Notes: generated from the sequence alone by a model not told the origin. Shown: positions 1-9,907, counted from the stretch's first letter. The stretch is DNA of 64,000 nt from Marinobacter salexigens (GCF_002806945.1 NZ_NIHC01000001.1:434001-498000); one strand, 5' to 3'. Program-made: numbers and translations.

Positions 1-1
1 A

Positions 2-2299
2 TCGGCGCTGGCTTCTAAAGCCACCGGCTTCCCGATTGCCAAGGTTGCTGCCAAGCTGGCCATTGGCTACACGCTGGATGAGCTGCGCAATGAAATTACA
101 GGTGGTGTAACGCCGGCTTCTTTCGAGCCTAGCATCGACTACGTTGTTACAAAGATTCCCAGGTTTACCTTCGAGAAATTTCCCCAAGCCGACGCACGCC
201 TAACTACCCAGATGAAGTCTGTGGGTGAAGTTATGGCTATTGGGCGCACCTTCCAGGAATCCATGCAGAAGGCTCTTCGTGGGCTCGAAGTCGGGTCTGA
301 TGGTTTTGATGAGCAGCTCGAGGAGTACACCTCTGAGAGTTCCCGCGAAACCCTCACCCGCGAGCTAAGCGTTCCCGGTGCTGATCGTGTTTGGTACATC
401 GGTGATGCCTTCCGTGCAGGGCTCAGCGTTGAGGATGTGTTTGAGGTGACCAAGGTCGATCCTTGGTACCTGGTACAAATCGAAGACCTTATCCGCGAAG
501 AGCAAGCCTTAAAGACTGCGGGTAAGGCCGATATTGATCATGCCACCTTGTTCCGTCTTAAGCGTAAAGGCTTCTCGGATGCTCGCTTGGCTAAGCTGCT
601 GGCTATATCAGACGTAGAGATGCGCAAAATGCGCCACGATCTGAATATCCGCCCTGTCTATAAGCGGGTAGATAGCTGTGCGGCAGAGTTTGCCTCCGAT
701 ACGGCGTACATGTACTCAACCTATGAGGAAGAGTGCGAAGCTGAGCCGACTGATCGGGATAAAATCGTTGTGATTGGTGGCGGACCCAACCGGATTGGTC
801 AGGGCATCGAGTTCGATTACTGCTGTGTTCACGCGGCATTGGCCATGCGTGAAGATGGCTACGAAACCATCATGATCAACTGCAACCCGGAAACAGTGTC
901 CACTGATTACGACACCTCAGACCGGTTGTATTTCGAGCCGATTACCCTTGAAGACGTGTTGGAAATCATCAACATCGAGAAGCCTAAAGGTGTCATCGTT
1001 CAGTATGGTGGTCAAACGCCGCTCAAACTGGCGCGTGGCCTTGAAGCAGCCGGCGTTCCCATTATTGGTACCAGCCCCGATGCCATTGACCGGGCAGAAG
1101 ACCGTGAGCGCTTCCAGCAGATGATTCAGCGCCTGGGCCTGAAACAGCCCGAAAACGCCACAGTTCGCAGTCTCGAAGAGGGTATTGTTGCGGCCAATGA
1201 GATTGGCTACCCGCTGGTTGTTCGCCCGTCGTACGTGCTTGGCGGCAGGGCGATGGAAATTGTTTATGGTGAGGACGAGTTGGTGCGCTATATGCGCAGC
1301 GCTGTTCTGGTCTCTAACGATAGCCCGGTATTGCTGGATCACTTCCTTAACGCCGCTATAGAAGTAGATATTGATGCTATCTGCGACGGCACGGATGTGG
1401 TTATCGGCGGTATCATGCAGCACATTGAGCAGGCTGGCATTCACTCTGGTGACTCTGCATGTTCGCTTCCCCCTTACACGCTGCCGGCAGATGTGCAGGA
1501 TGCCATGCGCGAAGCGGTCAGTAAGATGGCCATTGAGCTGGAAGTGGTCGGCCTGATGAACGTACAGTTGGCTTGGCAGGATGACGAGATCTATGTGATC
1601 GAAGTTAACCCGCGCGCCTCAAGAACAGTGCCGTTTGTATCCAAGGCTATCGGTGTGTCTCTGGCCAAGGTAGCGGCTCGTGTTATGGCAGGCACTTCGC
1701 TCGCAGAGCAGGGATTCACCAAAGAAGTGGTGCCAAGCTACTACGCTGTGAAGGAGTCTGTATTCCCCTTCAACAAGTTCCCATCTGTAGACCCGATCCT
1801 TGGGCCTGAAATGAAGTCCACTGGTGAGGTTATGGGGCTTGGTGATAGCTTTGATGAGGCCTTTGCCAAGGCTTCTTTGGCCATTGGTGAGCGCTTGCCC
1901 TCTAGCGGTACCGTATTTATGTCCGTTCGTGATGTGGATAAATCAGGCGCGATTCAGCTAGCCCGTGACTTGGTTGAGATTGGATTCCAGCTTGTCGCCA
2001 CCACCGGCACCGCGAAGGCTCTCCGTGCCGAGGGCATCGAGGTGGAGCGGGTTAACAAAGTTGGGGAAGGGCGCCCTCACATTGTTGATGCCATCAAGAA
2101 CGGCCAGGTTCAGCTCATTATTAACACCACAGAGGGCCGTAAGGCTGTGTCTGACTCGGCGCAGATTCGCCAGTCGGCGTTGCAAACCAAAGTGGCTTAT
2201 ACAACAACGCTGGCGGGTGGCGAAGCCTTCTGCCGAGCTATAAAATTTGGTCCAGAGCGTACAGTGCGCCGTCTGCAAGACCTACACGCAGGGAAGTAA
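2..2299 (+). CDS. carB: Carbamoyl-phosphate synthase large subunit (5' part missing)
   Basis: Makes carbamoyl phosphate from bicarbonate, ammonia (from the CarA glutaminase) and two ATP, feeding arginine and pyrimidine synthesis. The reading frame is open from base 2, so the gene enters from the left; 765 of about 1073 family residues are present. Visible are the end of the first ATP-grasp half, the oligomerisation region, the second ATP-grasp half ([17 protein letters not shown] nucleotide-binding segment near 770-830, [12 protein letters not shown] near 1600) and a C-terminal MGS-like allosteric domain (from about 1940). The greA start lies 4 bases after the stop, so the two are probably co-transcribed, as in the common carA-carB-greA order. 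Nothing looks damaged apart from the window edge. Confidence 0.97.
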   Translation, partial: SALASKATGFPIAKVAAKLAIGYTLDELRNEITGGVTPASFEPSIDYVVTKIPRFTFEKFPQADARLTTQMKSVGEVMAIGRTFQESMQKALRGLEVGSDGFDEQLEEYTSESSRETLTRELSVPGADRVWYIGDAFRAGLSVEDVFEVTKVDPWYLVQIEDLIREEQALKTAGKADIDHATLFRLKRKGFSDARLAKLLAISDVEMRKMRHDLNIRPVYKRVDSCAAEFASDTAYMYSTYEEECEAEPTDRDKIVVIGGGPNRIGQGIEFDYCCVHAALAMREDGYETIMINCNPETVSTDYDTSDRLYFEPITLEDVLEIINIEKPKGVIVQYGGQTPLKLARGLEAAGVPIIGTSPDAIDRAEDRERFQQMIQRLGLKQPENATVRSLEEGIVAANEIGYPLVVRPSYVLGGRAMEIVYGEDELVRYMRSAVLVSNDSPVLLDHFLNAAIEVDIDAICDGTDVVIGGIMQHIEQAGIHSGDSACSLPPYTLPADVQDAMREAVSKMAIELEVVGLMNVQLAWQDDEIYVIEVNPRASRTVPFVSKAIGVSLAKVAARVMAGTSLAEQGFTKEVVPSYYAVKESVFPFNKFPSVDPILGPEMKSTGEVMGLGDSFDEAFAKASLAIGERLPSSGTVFMSVRDVDKSGAIQLARDLVEIGFQLVATTGTAKALRAEGIEVERVNKVGEGRPHIVDAIKNGQVQLIINTTEGRKAVSDSAQIRQSALQTKVAYTTTLAGGEAFCRAIKFGPERTVRRLQDLHAGK

Positions 2300-2303
2300 G
2301 ATT

Positions 2304-2783
2304 ATGAGTGAACGAGTACCTATGACCATCGCGGGCGAAGCCCGCCTCCGCGAGGAGCTTCAGCAGCTTAAATCCAACGACCGCCCCCGGGTTATCGCGG
2401 CAATTTCGGACGCCCGTGAGCACGGCGACCTTAAGGAAAACGCCGAGTACCACGCTGCCCGGGAGCAGCAGAGTTTTATTGAAGGCCGGATTCAGGAGAT
2501 TGAGGGCAAGCTTTCTGCAGCTCAAGTGATCGATGTAACGGCTATGGAGAACACCGGCAGGGTGATCTTCGGCACCACAGTTCATCTGCTGAATGTTGAT
2601 ACAGATGAGCAGGTGGTTTACAAGATCGTTGGTGAGGATGAGGCGGATATCAAGGAAGGTAAGCTGTCGATTTCTTCACCCATTGCCCGCGCGCTGGTTG
2701 GCAAGAGCGAAGATGATGTTGTTGCCATCCGCGTGCCCTCTGGCACAGTGGAGTATGAAATCGAAAAGGTAGAGTACGTCTGA
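2304..2783 (+). CDS. greA: Transcription elongation factor GreA
   Basis: Binds the secondary channel of RNA polymerase and stimulates cleavage of backtracked transcripts. The 159-residue product has the N-terminal coiled coil with the acidic tip ([17 protein letters not shown], around residues 35-52) and the C-terminal FKBP-like domain ([31 protein letters not shown]). The frame is open further upstream into carB, but the ATG at 2304 gives the usual family N-terminus (MSERVPMT) and has GGAAG just before the carB stop. It follows carB by 4 bases and ends before a hairpin terminator shared with the convergent yhbY. Confidence 0.97.
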   Translation: MSERVPMTIAGEARLREELQQLKSNDRPRVIAAISDAREHGDLKENAEYHAAREQQSFIEGRIQEIEGKLSAAQVIDVTAMENTGRVIFGTTVHLLNVDTDEQVVYKIVGEDEADIKEGKLSISSPIARALVGKSEDDVVAIRVPSGTVEYEIEKVEYV

Positions 2784-2821
2784 TGGAGGCGACGCTGGCA
2801 TAGTTCGGCGTGCAGAGAATG

Positions 2822-2854
2822 AAAAACCGACTGCGTTGTGCGCAGCCGGTTTTT
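2822..2854. terminator. Bidirectional rho-independent terminator, greA/yhbY
   Basis: AAAAACCG-A-CTGCG (2822-2835) pairs with CGCAG-C-CGGTTTTT (2841-2854) around a 5-base loop, with one A/C mismatch. The A tract on the left and T tract on the right let it work for both convergent genes, greA (+) and yhbY (-). Confidence 0.85.
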
Positions 2855-2877
2855 CTGTTTATTAGCGTTAGAGAATG

Positions 2878-3189
2878 TCAGCTCTTGTGGCGCAAAAGGT
2901 TAGAGAGCTTTGGGTTGGGTTGTTTTGCCCTGCGCATGAGTACAGCAATTTTTCCTATGGTTTGTACCAGTTCAGCATTGCTGGCTTCACACAGGGCGCT
3001 GATCGCTTGCTGGCGGGCTTCCCGGTCCTGGCTCGCGACTTTGATCTTGATGAGTTCGTGATCGTTCAGGGCGCGCTCCAACTCTTCCTGAAGGTTCTCA
3101 GTAAGGCCCTTGTCGCCAACAATAATGATTGGTTTCAGGTTGTGGGCAATGGCGCGGTATTCCCGGCGCTGTTCCGCTGAAAGGCTCAT
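2878..3189 (-). CDS. yhbY: YhbY/CRS1 RNA-binding protein
   Basis: Small 103-residue CRM-domain protein of the YhbY family, associated with the pre-50S ribosomal subunit. It shows the family pattern: LSAEQRREYRAIAHNLKPIIIVG at the N-terminus including the GxxG-type loop (VGDKGLT), then HELIKIKV and a C-terminal helix. Length and start match the family. It is transcribed leftward, convergent with greA and divergent from ftsH. In many gammaproteobacteria the 23S rRNA methyltransferase gene rlmE lies between yhbY and ftsH; here there is no room for it. Confidence 0.93.
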   Translation of the reverse strand: MSLSAEQRREYRAIAHNLKPIIIVGDKGLTENLQEELERALNDHELIKIKVASQDREARQQAISALCEASNAELVQTIGKIAVLMRRAKQPNPKLSNLLRHKS

Positions 3190-3519
3190 GATGTAATCTC
3201 TTTATCGGTGCAATTAACAAAAGGTCAGCGGCATATTCGCTGGCAACGTCGTATAATCGGCGGATTGTAACAGACAACCTTGTATACAGATCACCCTGCA
3301 GGCGTTGTAATTTCCGAGATAAGGCCCACATACAAAGAACATGGGGATTTATCCGGCGTTCAGAAACGTCTCAAGGTTGATCCGCAGCTACGTTTTTCTG
3401 TGGCCGTTACGGATGGGCCGTTTCTGGTGGATAGACGTATAATTAGTGTAAGGTGTCAGTAAAGAGTAGTTCCTTCGATGGCCTGCTCTTCAATTCACAG
3501 GTGATGATCCTTGAACGAT
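3190..3519. other. Divergent yhbY/ftsH intergenic region, no gene
   Basis: About 330 bases. No rlmE coding sequence or remnant is recognisable in any frame. Two TATAAT hexamers lie on the + strand (3252-3257 and 3438-3443), neither with a convincing -35 at 16-18 bases, so they are only candidate -10 boxes for ftsH. One 60-codon open frame (3280-3462) shows no family features and I do not call it a gene. Confidence 0.5.
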
Positions 3520-5454
3520 ATGGCAAAAAATCTGGTTCTCTGGCTGATAATAGCCGCGGTACTGTTGATGGTGTTTCAGAATTTCTCTCCCACCACCACC
3601 GGTCAGCAAGTCAATTATTCCCAATTCGTTGAAATGGTTCAGCAGGGCCAAGTCAACAAAGTCACTATTGATGGTCTTGAAATTCAGGGCACCCGTGGCG
3701 ATGGTTCCCAGTTTCAGACAATTCGCCCTCAGGTGGCGGACAACAAGCTGATGGACGATCTGCTGGCGAACAAGGTGGAGGTGATCGGTAAAGAACCCGA
3801 GCGCCAGAGCCTGTGGACGCAGCTGTTGGTTGCGGCTTTCCCGATTCTGATCATCATTGCGTTGTTTGTGTTCTTCATGCGGCAGATGCAAGGCGGTGGT
3901 GGCGGCAAAGGCCCCATGTCGTTCGGCAAGAGCAAAGCGCGCCTGATGAGCGAAGACCAGATTAAAACCACCTTTGCCGATGTAGCGGGTGTGGATGAGG
4001 CCAAAGAAGATGTTAAGGAGTTGGTGGATTTCCTTCGGGACCCCAGCAAGTTCCAGCGTCTTGGTGGCAGCATTCCCAAGGGTGTCTTGATGGTAGGGCA
4101 GCCGGGTACCGGTAAAACCCTGCTGGCCAAAGCCATTGCTGGCGAAGCCAAGGTGCCTTTCTTCTCGATTTCCGGTTCGGATTTCGTTGAAATGTTCGTG
4201 GGTGTGGGTGCTTCTCGTGTGCGGGACATGTTCGAACAGGCCAAGAAACAGAGCCCTTGCATCATCTTCATTGATGAGATTGATGCGGTCGGTCGCCATC
4301 GTGGTGCTGGCATGGGTGGTGGCCACGACGAGCGTGAGCAGACACTGAACCAGTTGCTGGTTGAAATGGACGGCTTCGAGGGTAACGAAGGCGTTATCGT
4401 TATCGCTGCGACTAACCGCCCGGACGTTCTGGACCCGGCGCTATTACGCCCAGGTCGCTTCGATCGCCAGGTTGTGGTTGGGCTGCCCGACATCATTGGA
4501 CGCGAACAGATTCTCAAAGTACACATGAAGAAAGTGCCTTTGGACGATAACGTTGAGCCCGCGTTTATTGCCCGTGGGACGCCCGGATTCTCTGGTGCCG
4601 ATCTTGCCAACCTGGTGAACGAGGCAGCCCTCTTTGCGGCTCGCCGCAATATGCGCCTGGTTTCCATGGAAGAGTTTGAGCTCGCGAAGGACAAGATCAT
4701 GATGGGCGCTGAGCGCAAGTCCATGGTGATGAGCGAAAAAGAAAAGCTGAACACGGCCTACCACGAGGCGGGCCACGCAATTGTTGGCCGGTTGATGCCT
4801 GAACATGACCCGGTTTACAAGGTGAGCATAATTCCCCGTGGGCGGGCGCTTGGTGTAACCATGTTCCTGCCTGAGGAAGATAAGTACAGCCACAGCAAGC
4901 GGTTCCTGATCAGCTCTATTTGCAGTCTGTTTGGTGGACGAATTGCGGAAGAGCTGACACTCGGCTTTGATGGCGTTACCACCGGAGCCTCGAACGACAT
5001 TGAGCGTGCCACCAGCTTGGCCCGCAATATGGTTACACGTTGGGGGTTGTCCGAGAAGCTTGGGCCTTTGCAGTATGATACCGACAGCGAAGAGCCGTTC
5101 CTCGGCCGCTCCGCTGGTCAGGCGCAAACGGTCTATTCGCCTGAAACGGCGCAACGCATTGATGAGGAAGTCCGAAATATCATCGATACTTGCTATGAGA
5201 AGGCGACAGAAATTCTGGTGGACAACCGTGACAAGTTGGATGCCATGGCTCAGGCCTTGATGAAGTACGAGACCATTGATCGTCATCAGATTGATGACAT
5301 TATGGAGGGCCGCACTCCACGTCCGCCGAAAGGTTGGGATGACCGAGGATCTGCAGGTGGAGCCAAGGCAAGTGGTTCGGGTTCTGCCCCTGAGTCCAAG
5401 CCGGCCGAAGACGGTAAGCGGCCGGATGTTGGTCGGCCCGCAGGAGAGCATTAA
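3520..5454 (+). CDS. ftsH: ATP-dependent zinc metalloprotease FtsH
   Basis: Membrane-anchored hexameric AAA+ protease that extracts and degrades membrane proteins and unstable cytoplasmic regulators. Two membrane segments (residues about 4-22 and 100-120) flank a periplasmic domain; then come Walker A GQPGTGKT near residue 195, Walker [12 protein letters not shown], the pore segment [16 protein letters not shown] ([19 protein letters not shown]), and the zinc site HEAGH near residue 415. From the ATG at 3520 (MAKNLVLW) it has 644 residues, as in E. coli; an in-frame TTG nine bases upstream is the alternative. The second Walker A residue is Gln rather than the usual Pro, a tolerated position. 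The C-terminal tail is Gly/Ser/Pro-rich. A terminator follows. Confidence 0.97.
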   Translation: MAKNLVLWLIIAAVLLMVFQNFSPTTTGQQVNYSQFVEMVQQGQVNKVTIDGLEIQGTRGDGSQFQTIRPQVADNKLMDDLLANKVEVIGKEPERQSLWTQLLVAAFPILIIIALFVFFMRQMQGGGGGKGPMSFGKSKARLMSEDQIKTTFADVAGVDEAKEDVKELVDFLRDPSKFQRLGGSIPKGVLMVGQPGTGKTLLAKAIAGEAKVPFFSISGSDFVEMFVGVGASRVRDMFEQAKKQSPCIIFIDEIDAVGRHRGAGMGGGHDEREQTLNQLLVEMDGFEGNEGVIVIAATNRPDVLDPALLRPGRFDRQVVVGLPDIIGREQILKVHMKKVPLDDNVEPAFIARGTPGFSGADLANLVNEAALFAARRNMRLVSMEEFELAKDKIMMGAERKSMVMSEKEKLNTAYHEAGHAIVGRLMPEHDPVYKVSIIPRGRALGVTMFLPEEDKYSHSKRFLISSICSLFGGRIAEELTLGFDGVTTGASNDIERATSLARNMVTRWGLSEKLGPLQYDTDSEEPFLGRSAGQAQTVYSPETAQRIDEEVRNIIDTCYEKATEILVDNRDKLDAMAQALMKYETIDRHQIDDIMEGRTPRPPKGWDDRGSAGGAKASGSGSAPESKPAEDGKRPDVGRPAGEH

Positions 5455-5487
5455 GGCTTCCGGTCTGAAATAGCTCAATCTGATTCG

Positions 5488-5519
5488 CGCCGCCCTGACT
5501 ACGGGCGGCGTTTGTTTTT
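5488..5519 (+). terminator. Rho-independent terminator after ftsH
   Basis: Perfect 8-bp stem CGCCGCCC (5488-5495) with GGGCGGCG (5503-5510), 7-base loop, then TTTGTTTTT. It separates ftsH from folP. Confidence 0.88.
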
Positions 5520-5570
5520 GCCAGGCACTGCTTCTCCGGTTTCTGGTACGCCTGTCCAGAAAGGTTAGTT

Positions 5571-6401
5571 ATGGAAATGAAGTTTGCCCGGCGAGTGTTG
5601 GACATGTCCCGCTGCCATGTGATGGGTGTCCTCAACGTTACGCCAGACTCTTTCTCCGATGGTGGTCGGTTTAACCAGCTGGATATGGCGCTCTTTCGGG
5701 CGCGCCAGATGGTCTCTGATGGCGCCGCGTTTATTGATGTCGGCGGCGAATCGACTCGCCCTGGTGCTGCGAGTGTCTCGGTTCAGGAAGAGCTCGATCG
5801 GGTCTGTCCTGTGGTTGAGGCAATTTCGCGGGAGCTGGATGCGATTGTTTCCGTGGATACCAGCACGCCAGCGGTCATGACTCAGGCGGTGGAGTTGGGC
5901 GCAGGGCTTGTCAACGATGTGCGCGCGTTGCAAAGAGACGGAGCTCTGGCGGCTGCTGCAACCGCCGGTGTGCCTGTTTGCATCATGCACATTCAGGGCG
6001 AACCGAAAACCATGCAAGATCGCCCCGAATACCAGAATGTAATGCGCGAGGTTGGGGAGTTTTTATCCCAGCGCGTTCGCGTGGCTGTGCAGGCCGGGGT
6101 GTGTGCCGAGAATATTATTCTGGACCCCGGTTTCGGGTTTGGGAAAAAACTTGAGCATAACCTGCGCCTGCTTGCTTCCCTGGAGCAGCTCCGGGCGCTG
6201 GGTCATCCGTTGTTGGTGGGGATGTCCAGAAAATCCATGCTCGGAAATATAACTGGTCGGGATGTAGATGAAAGGTTGCCCGCGAGCCTCGCGGCCGCGA
6301 CAATATCTGCAATGAAAGGTGCCAGTATCATTCGTGTGCACGATGTCAGGGAAACCATAGATGCCGTCAAGGTTGCGACGGCCGTAAAGGAGGCGGATTA
6401 A
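5571..6401 (+). CDS. folP: Dihydropteroate synthase
   Basis: Condenses p-aminobenzoate with dihydropterin pyrophosphate to 7,8-dihydropteroate in folate synthesis; the sulfonamide target. The 276-residue TIM barrel shows [15 protein letters not shown] (residues 18-32), the GGESTRPGA loop, [16 protein letters not shown]-like [17 protein letters not shown] in place of the common MHMxGx[14 protein letters not shown] and [12 protein letters not shown] precedes the ATG at 5571. The stop TAA shares its last base with the glmM ATG, so the two are translationally coupled, the common folP-glmM pair. Confidence 0.97.
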   Translation: MEMKFARRVLDMSRCHVMGVLNVTPDSFSDGGRFNQLDMALFRARQMVSDGAAFIDVGGESTRPGAASVSVQEELDRVCPVVEAISRELDAIVSVDTSTPAVMTQAVELGAGLVNDVRALQRDGALAAAATAGVPVCIMHIQGEPKTMQDRPEYQNVMREVGEFLSQRVRVAVQAGVCAENIILDPGFGFGKKLEHNLRLLASLEQLRALGHPLLVGMSRKSMLGNITGRDVDERLPASLAAATISAMKGASIIRVHDVRETIDAVKVATAVKEAD

Positions 6402-7744
6402 TGGCCGGAAGAAAATATTTTGGTACAGACGGCATACGCGGCAGGGTGGGTGAGCACCCGATTACACCCGAGTTCATGTTGCATTTGGGCTGGGCTGCCG
6501 GGCAGGCGTTTAAAAGGGCGGGACAGCGCAATAGTGTATTGATTGGCAAAGACACCCGTTTGTCAGGTTATATGTTCGAGTCTGCTTTAGAGGCTGGATT
6601 GTCAGCGGCGGGTGTGGATGTGAAGCTGCTGGGCCCGATGCCGACGCCAGCTATTGCTTATCTGACTCGTACATTTCGTGCGTCAGCAGGCATTGTGATC
6701 AGCGCCTCTCATAACCCCCATCACGATAATGGCATCAAGTTTTTCTCCGCGGAAGGCACCAAGCTGGATGACGCTCTGGAAGCCGAGATTGAGCGCTGGC
6801 TGGATACGCCAATTGCCGTCTGCGGCCCTGGAGAACTGGGTAAGGCTTCAAGAATCGAGGATGCACCGGGGCGCTACGTTGAATTTTGCAAGAGCACCGT
6901 GCCGAACGAGTTTACCCTCGATAACTTGAAAATTGTTCTGGATTGCGCCCATGGAGCTACCTATCACGTTGCCCCGAAAGTATTTCGTGAGCTGGGAGCA
7001 AAAGTGTTTGTTATCGGTGCAGAGCCGGACGGACTGAATATCAACCTGAATGTCGGGTCGACACACCTTGATGCCCTGAAGCAGGCAGTTATTGATAAAG
7101 AGGCCGATCTGGGCATTGCCTTTGATGGCGATGGTGACCGGGTGTTGATGGTTGACCAGGATGGCTCCGAAGTTGATGGCGATGAGTTGCTGTACGTAAT
7201 GGCCGCTCAAAGATTTGAAGAGGGTCGCCTCAAGGGTGGTGTAGTCGGCACGTTGATGACTAACCTTGGGGTTGAGCTGGCGCTGACAGAGATGGGTATA
7301 TCATTCGAGCGTGCGAATGTTGGTGATCGCTATGTAATGGAGCGGCTGATCGCAAACAATTGGGTGCTGGGTGGTGAAGGCTCCGGGCACATGGTTATAC
7401 GTGATTGCACCAGTACCGGCGATGGCATTGTGTCGGCTCTCCAGGTGCTTTTGTCTATCTGGAAGTCCGGGAAGACGCTTGCTGAAATGCGTAAAGGCAT
7501 GAGTAAGCTGCCTCAAACCATGATCAACGTGCGTGTAGAGCAGCGCTTTGATCCGTTTAGTCGTGCGGATATAGTCGATGCAGTCAAGAGTGCAGAGCTG
7601 GAGCTTGGTGATGCTGGCAGGGTTTTGCTGCGCGCATCTGGAACTGAGCCGCTGATTCGTGTGATGGCCGAAGGTCAGAACGCTGACGATATACGACGTG
7701 TTGTTGAAAATCTGGTCAAGGTCGTCGAAAACTCAACACCCTGA
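6401..7744 (+). CDS. glmM: Phosphoglucosamine mutase
   Basis: Interconverts glucosamine-6-phosphate and glucosamine-1-phosphate on the way to UDP-GlcNAc for peptidoglycan and LPS. The 447-residue alpha-phosphohexomutase has the phosphoserine loop [16 protein letters not shown] near residue 105, the Mg-binding [11 protein letters not shown] near 240-250, the sugar-binding GGEGSGHM and the C-terminal phosphate-binding [13 protein letters not shown] strong AAGGAGG (6387-6393) lies inside the end of folP and the start overlaps the folP stop by one base. Confidence 0.97.
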   Translation: MAGRKYFGTDGIRGRVGEHPITPEFMLHLGWAAGQAFKRAGQRNSVLIGKDTRLSGYMFESALEAGLSAAGVDVKLLGPMPTPAIAYLTRTFRASAGIVISASHNPHHDNGIKFFSAEGTKLDDALEAEIERWLDTPIAVCGPGELGKASRIEDAPGRYVEFCKSTVPNEFTLDNLKIVLDCAHGATYHVAPKVFRELGAKVFVIGAEPDGLNINLNVGSTHLDALKQAVIDKEADLGIAFDGDGDRVLMVDQDGSEVDGDELLYVMAAQRFEEGRLKGGVVGTLMTNLGVELALTEMGISFERANVGDRYVMERLIANNWVLGGEGSGHMVIRDCTSTGDGIVSALQVLLSIWKSGKTLAEMRKGMSKLPQTMINVRVEQRFDPFSRADIVDAVKSAELELGDAGRVLLRASGTEPLIRVMAEGQNADDIRRVVENLVKVVENSTP

Positions 7745-7763
7745 TATTGTTGATTTCAGGCGG

Positions 7764-7792
7764 TTGTCTGTTATGAGGGACTGCTGTATAGT
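7764..7792 (+). promoter_or_regulatory. Sigma70 promoter for tpiA-secG-tRNA-Leu
   Basis: TTGTCT (7764-7769), 17-base spacer, TATAGT (7787-7792). A start near 7799 would give a leader of about 20 bases before the tpiA ATG. It lies in the only gap between glmM and tpiA. Confidence 0.7.
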
Positions 7793-7820
7793 GCGCCCTC
7801 CCTTACGTTAGGGAACTGTT

Positions 7821-8594
7821 ATGCGTCGCAAGATTGTAGCCGGAAACTGGAAGATGAACGGGTCGAAAGATCTGTCTGAAAAACTGGTAGGCTATGTCCG
7901 GGGTGAAGCCGGATCTCTTGATAATGGCGTGGAGGTTGTTATTATTCCTCCCGCACTTTACGTCGGCGATGTTTTGGCGCAGGCACGAGGCGCTGTGTCG
8001 GTTGGCGTTCAGAATGTAGGGCAGTGGCAGTCGGGTGCCTATACCGGGGAGATTTCTCCGGAGATGGCTAAAGATGCAGGATGTCATTACGTTCTGGTAG
8101 GGCATTCAGAGCGTCGTCAGCTCTTTGGCGAGACCGATGAGCTGGTAGCTGAGAAGGTGTCGCTAGTTATTGCCAGCGGTTTGACCGCCATTGTATGTGT
8201 TGGCGAAACTCTGGCCGAGCGGGACTCCGGTGAAGCCGAGTCAGTTGTTGCTGACCAGGTGCGCAAAGGCTTGGTTGCGGTGGAACAGGCAGAAGACGCA
8301 GGTAAGGCGTGGAAGAGAATCGTTGTTGCTTACGAGCCAGTATGGGCAATAGGTACCGGTAAAACGGCTACTGCAGAAGATGCCCAGGCTATGCATGCAT
8401 CAATACGCAGCGTGCTGAAAGATATGGGTGCGCCTGCCGAGGAGATTTCACTACTTTACGGCGGCAGTGTAAAAGCGGATAATGCAGCGGCTCTTTTTTC
8501 TGAGCCCGATATCGACGGCGGTTTAATCGGTGGGGCATCGCTGGTCGCAGAAGATTTTGTTAGTATTTGCCGGTATGTTCCGGCGAGTACTTAA
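7821..8594 (+). CDS. tpiA: Triosephosphate isomerase
   Basis: Interconverts dihydroxyacetone phosphate and glyceraldehyde-3-phosphate. The 257-residue TIM barrel has every catalytic element: GNWKMNG with Lys11, GHSERR with His95, YEPVWAIGTGKTAT with Glu172, and the phosphate-binding LLYGGSV and GLIGGASL near the C-terminus. It has its own sigma70-type promoter and precedes secG by 24 bases, the arrangement tpiA-secG-tRNA-Leu known in pseudomonads and relatives. Confidence 0.98.
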   Translation: MRRKIVAGNWKMNGSKDLSEKLVGYVRGEAGSLDNGVEVVIIPPALYVGDVLAQARGAVSVGVQNVGQWQSGAYTGEISPEMAKDAGCHYVLVGHSERRQLFGETDELVAEKVSLVIASGLTAIVCVGETLAERDSGEAESVVADQVRKGLVAVEQAEDAGKAWKRIVVAYEPVWAIGTGKTATAEDAQAMHASIRSVLKDMGAPAEEISLLYGGSVKADNAAALFSEPDIDGGLIGGASLVAEDFVSICRYVPAST

Positions 8595-8618
8595 AGCTAA
8601 AGGTTTGCGGGAATCGAT

Positions 8619-8981
8619 ATGGATTGGATGGAAACACTGGTAGTCGTTGTGCACGTGGTGATCGCGGTGGCGCTGGTGGGTCTGGTGCTGATCCAGCAAG
8701 GCAAAGGTGCAGATGCGGGCGCGGCATTCGGTGGTGGCGCTTCACAGACAGTTTTTGGTAGTCAGGGTAGCGGTAGCTTTCTGACCCGTGTAACGACCTT
8801 GCTTGCAGTCGTGTTTTTCGTGACAAGTTTTTCGCTGGCTGTTTTTGCGAAGCAGCGCGCGGAAGTGGCGGGTGAGGCAGGTATTCCGACTGTCAAGGAA
8901 TCCCGTCTGACTCCTGCAGCTGATGCGGCGGCTGAAAGTGAATTCGAGGGCGGGGAATCTGATCTCCCCGAGCTTGAGTGA
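8619..8981 (+). CDS. secG: Preprotein translocase subunit SecG
   Basis: Small inner-membrane partner of SecYE that assists translocation. The 120-residue product has two hydrophobic segments (residues about 3-22 and 52-73) around the conserved loop LIQQGKGADAGAAFGGGAS and QTVFGSQGSGSFLTR. The C-terminal tail beyond residue 80 is acidic and Ala/Glu-rich, as is common. The stop codon is only 6 bases before tRNA-Leu. Confidence 0.95.
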   Translation: MDWMETLVVVVHVVIAVALVGLVLIQQGKGADAGAAFGGGASQTVFGSQGSGSFLTRVTTLLAVVFFVTSFSLAVFAKQRAEVAGEAGIPTVKESRLTPAADAAAESEFEGGESDLPELE

Positions 8982-8987
8982 AGTATT

Positions 8988-9072
8988 GCCCAAGTGGTGG
9001 AACTGGTAGACACGCTATCTTGAGGGGGTAGTGGCGAAAGCCGTGCCGGTTCGAGTCCGGCCTTGGGCACCA
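8988..9072 (+). tRNA. leuU: tRNA-Leu (anticodon GAG)
   Basis: 85 bases with encoded CCA. Acceptor GCCCAAG (8988-8994) pairs with CTTGGGC (9062-9068), discriminator A9069, CCA 9070-9072. Anticodon stem CTATC (9015-9019)/GGTAG (9027-9031) encloses TTGAGGG, placing GAG at 9022-9024. A long variable arm fits the Leu class, and GGTTCGAGTCC is the T arm. It is in the same place (after secG, before rimP-nusA) as E. coli leuU. Confidence 0.97.
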
Positions 9073-9080
9073 ATTAAGAA

Positions 9081-9114
9081 AAAAAACGGCTTGGGTAATC
9101 CAGGCCGTTTTTTT
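9081..9114 (+). terminator. Rho-independent terminator after tRNA-Leu
   Basis: CGGCTTGG (9087-9094) pairs with CCAGGCCG (9100-9107, one T/G wobble), flanked by an A tract and followed by seven T. It ends the tpiA-secG-tRNA transcript just before the next promoter. Confidence 0.88.
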
Positions 9115-9123
9115 GAGCAGTCC

Positions 9124-9152
9124 TTGACCAGTCCGCCCGGCGTCTCTATACT
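9124..9152 (+). promoter_or_regulatory. Sigma70 promoter of the rimP-nusA-infB leader
   Basis: TTGACC (9124-9129), exactly 17 bases, TATACT (9147-9152): 5/6 matches to each consensus hexamer. It begins 10 bases after the tRNA terminator T tract. A start near 9159 gives a leader of about 230 bases before rimP. Confidence 0.85.
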
Positions 9153-9263
9153 CCGGCGGATATTGGAGCCTGACATCCGTTTTTGTCGGGCTTCTGGCAG
9201 GCCAGGTGTCTGTCAGCAGGAAACGGTATACCGGTTTGTTTCCTGCGAGTTCTTGCAACAAAA

Positions 9264-9286
9264 GGCCCCGGTTATCGGGGCTTTTT
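9264..9286 (+). terminator. First leader terminator (attenuator) before rimP
   Basis: GCCCCG (9265-9270) pairs with CGGGGC (9276-9281), loop GTTAT, then TTTTT. The A-rich left flank extends the stem. Confidence 0.82.
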
Positions 9287-9321
9287 GATTAAGGGGCCTG
9301 GCGCATCGGGTCCTGGTGCGT

Positions 9322-9350
9322 AAAAAGGGCTGACTAACAGCCCTTTTTTT
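9322..9350 (+). terminator. Second leader terminator (attenuator) before rimP
   Basis: GGGCTG (9327-9332) pairs with CAGCCC (9338-9343), 5-base loop, seven T after the stem and five A before it. It lies 42 bases before the rimP start. Confidence 0.85.
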
Positions 9351-9391
9351 GTTTTTGGGGCCGGTAAATTACATAACGGAGACCGCCTAAC

Positions 9392-9853
9392 TTGTCAGGC
9401 AAGCTTAAACAACTGGAAGACATTCTTCGCCCTGTGGTGGAAGGATTGGGTTATGAGTTCTGGGGAATTGAATATCGTTCCAAGGGCTATCAATCCATGC
9501 TGCGGGTTTTTATAGACGATGCTGAGAATGGTATCGGCATTGACGATTGCGAGAAAGTCAGCCGTCAGATCAGTGGTGTGATGGACGTAGAAGACCCCAT
9601 CCAGACTGAGTACACGCTTGAGGTTTCATCACCGGGGATGGATCGACCGCTGTTCCGGCTTGAACAATATCAGGCATTTGTCGGGCACAAAGTGCAAATT
9701 CGCTTGCGCATGGCGTTTGAAGGCCGGCGGAAGTTCCAGGGGCTTTTAAAAGGTGTAGAGGGGGATGATGTCGTGGTGGTTGTTGACGATCATGAGTATT
9801 TGTTGCCTTTTGACAGCATCGAAAAAGCCCAAATCATTCCCGTATTCGAGTGA
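9392..9853 (+). CDS. rimP: Ribosome maturation factor RimP
   Basis: Needed for maturation of the 30S subunit. The 153-residue protein has the N-terminal alpha/beta domain ([37 protein letters not shown]), the signature [14 protein letters not shown] near residue 74, and a C-terminal SH3-like barrel ([13 protein letters not shown]). It begins with TTG at 9392, 10 bases after AACGGAG; no ATG fits. It leads the conserved rimP-nusA-infB operon and is downstream of a leader with two terminators. Confidence 0.95.
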   Translation: MSGKLKQLEDILRPVVEGLGYEFWGIEYRSKGYQSMLRVFIDDAENGIGIDDCEKVSRQISGVMDVEDPIQTEYTLEVSSPGMDRPLFRLEQYQAFVGHKVQIRLRMAFEGRRKFQGLLKGVEGDDVVVVVDDHEYLLPFDSIEKAQIIPVFE

Positions 9854-9907
9854 GCTATTTGAACAACTCAGTAGATGCACAGTTTATATTCAGGGCAGGG
9901 CAATCCA

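Larger units (their letters stand above)
9159..9391 (+). promoter_or_regulatory. Structured leader RNA of the rimP-nusA-infB operon
   Basis: The region between the promoter and rimP holds four ordered hairpins: 9168-9175/9184-9191 (8 bp, one wobble), 9216-9224/9238-9246 (perfect 9 bp), then two rho-independent terminators at 9264-9286 and 9322-9350. There is no long open frame and no metY tRNA, which lies here in E. coli. Premature termination would give an RNA of about 125 or 190 bases. An Rfam rimP-leader element is known upstream of this operon in enterobacteria; whether this is homologous is not shown. Confidence 0.65.

Noticed and set aside
3339..3346. CCCCATGT on the - strand as a sigma32 -10 for yhbY
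   Set aside because: The nearest CTTGA-like -35 is about 22 bases away, outside the 13-15 range, so it is probably chance.
3729..4754. A 341-codon - strand open frame opposite ftsH
   Set aside because: It lies within the conserved AAA+ domain of ftsH and the product is a low-complexity Ser/Arg/Pro-rich shadow.
9073..9391. metY (initiator tRNA) before rimP, as in E. coli
   Set aside because: No tRNA cloverleaf or CAT anticodon loop could be found in the interval; it holds leader hairpins and terminators instead.
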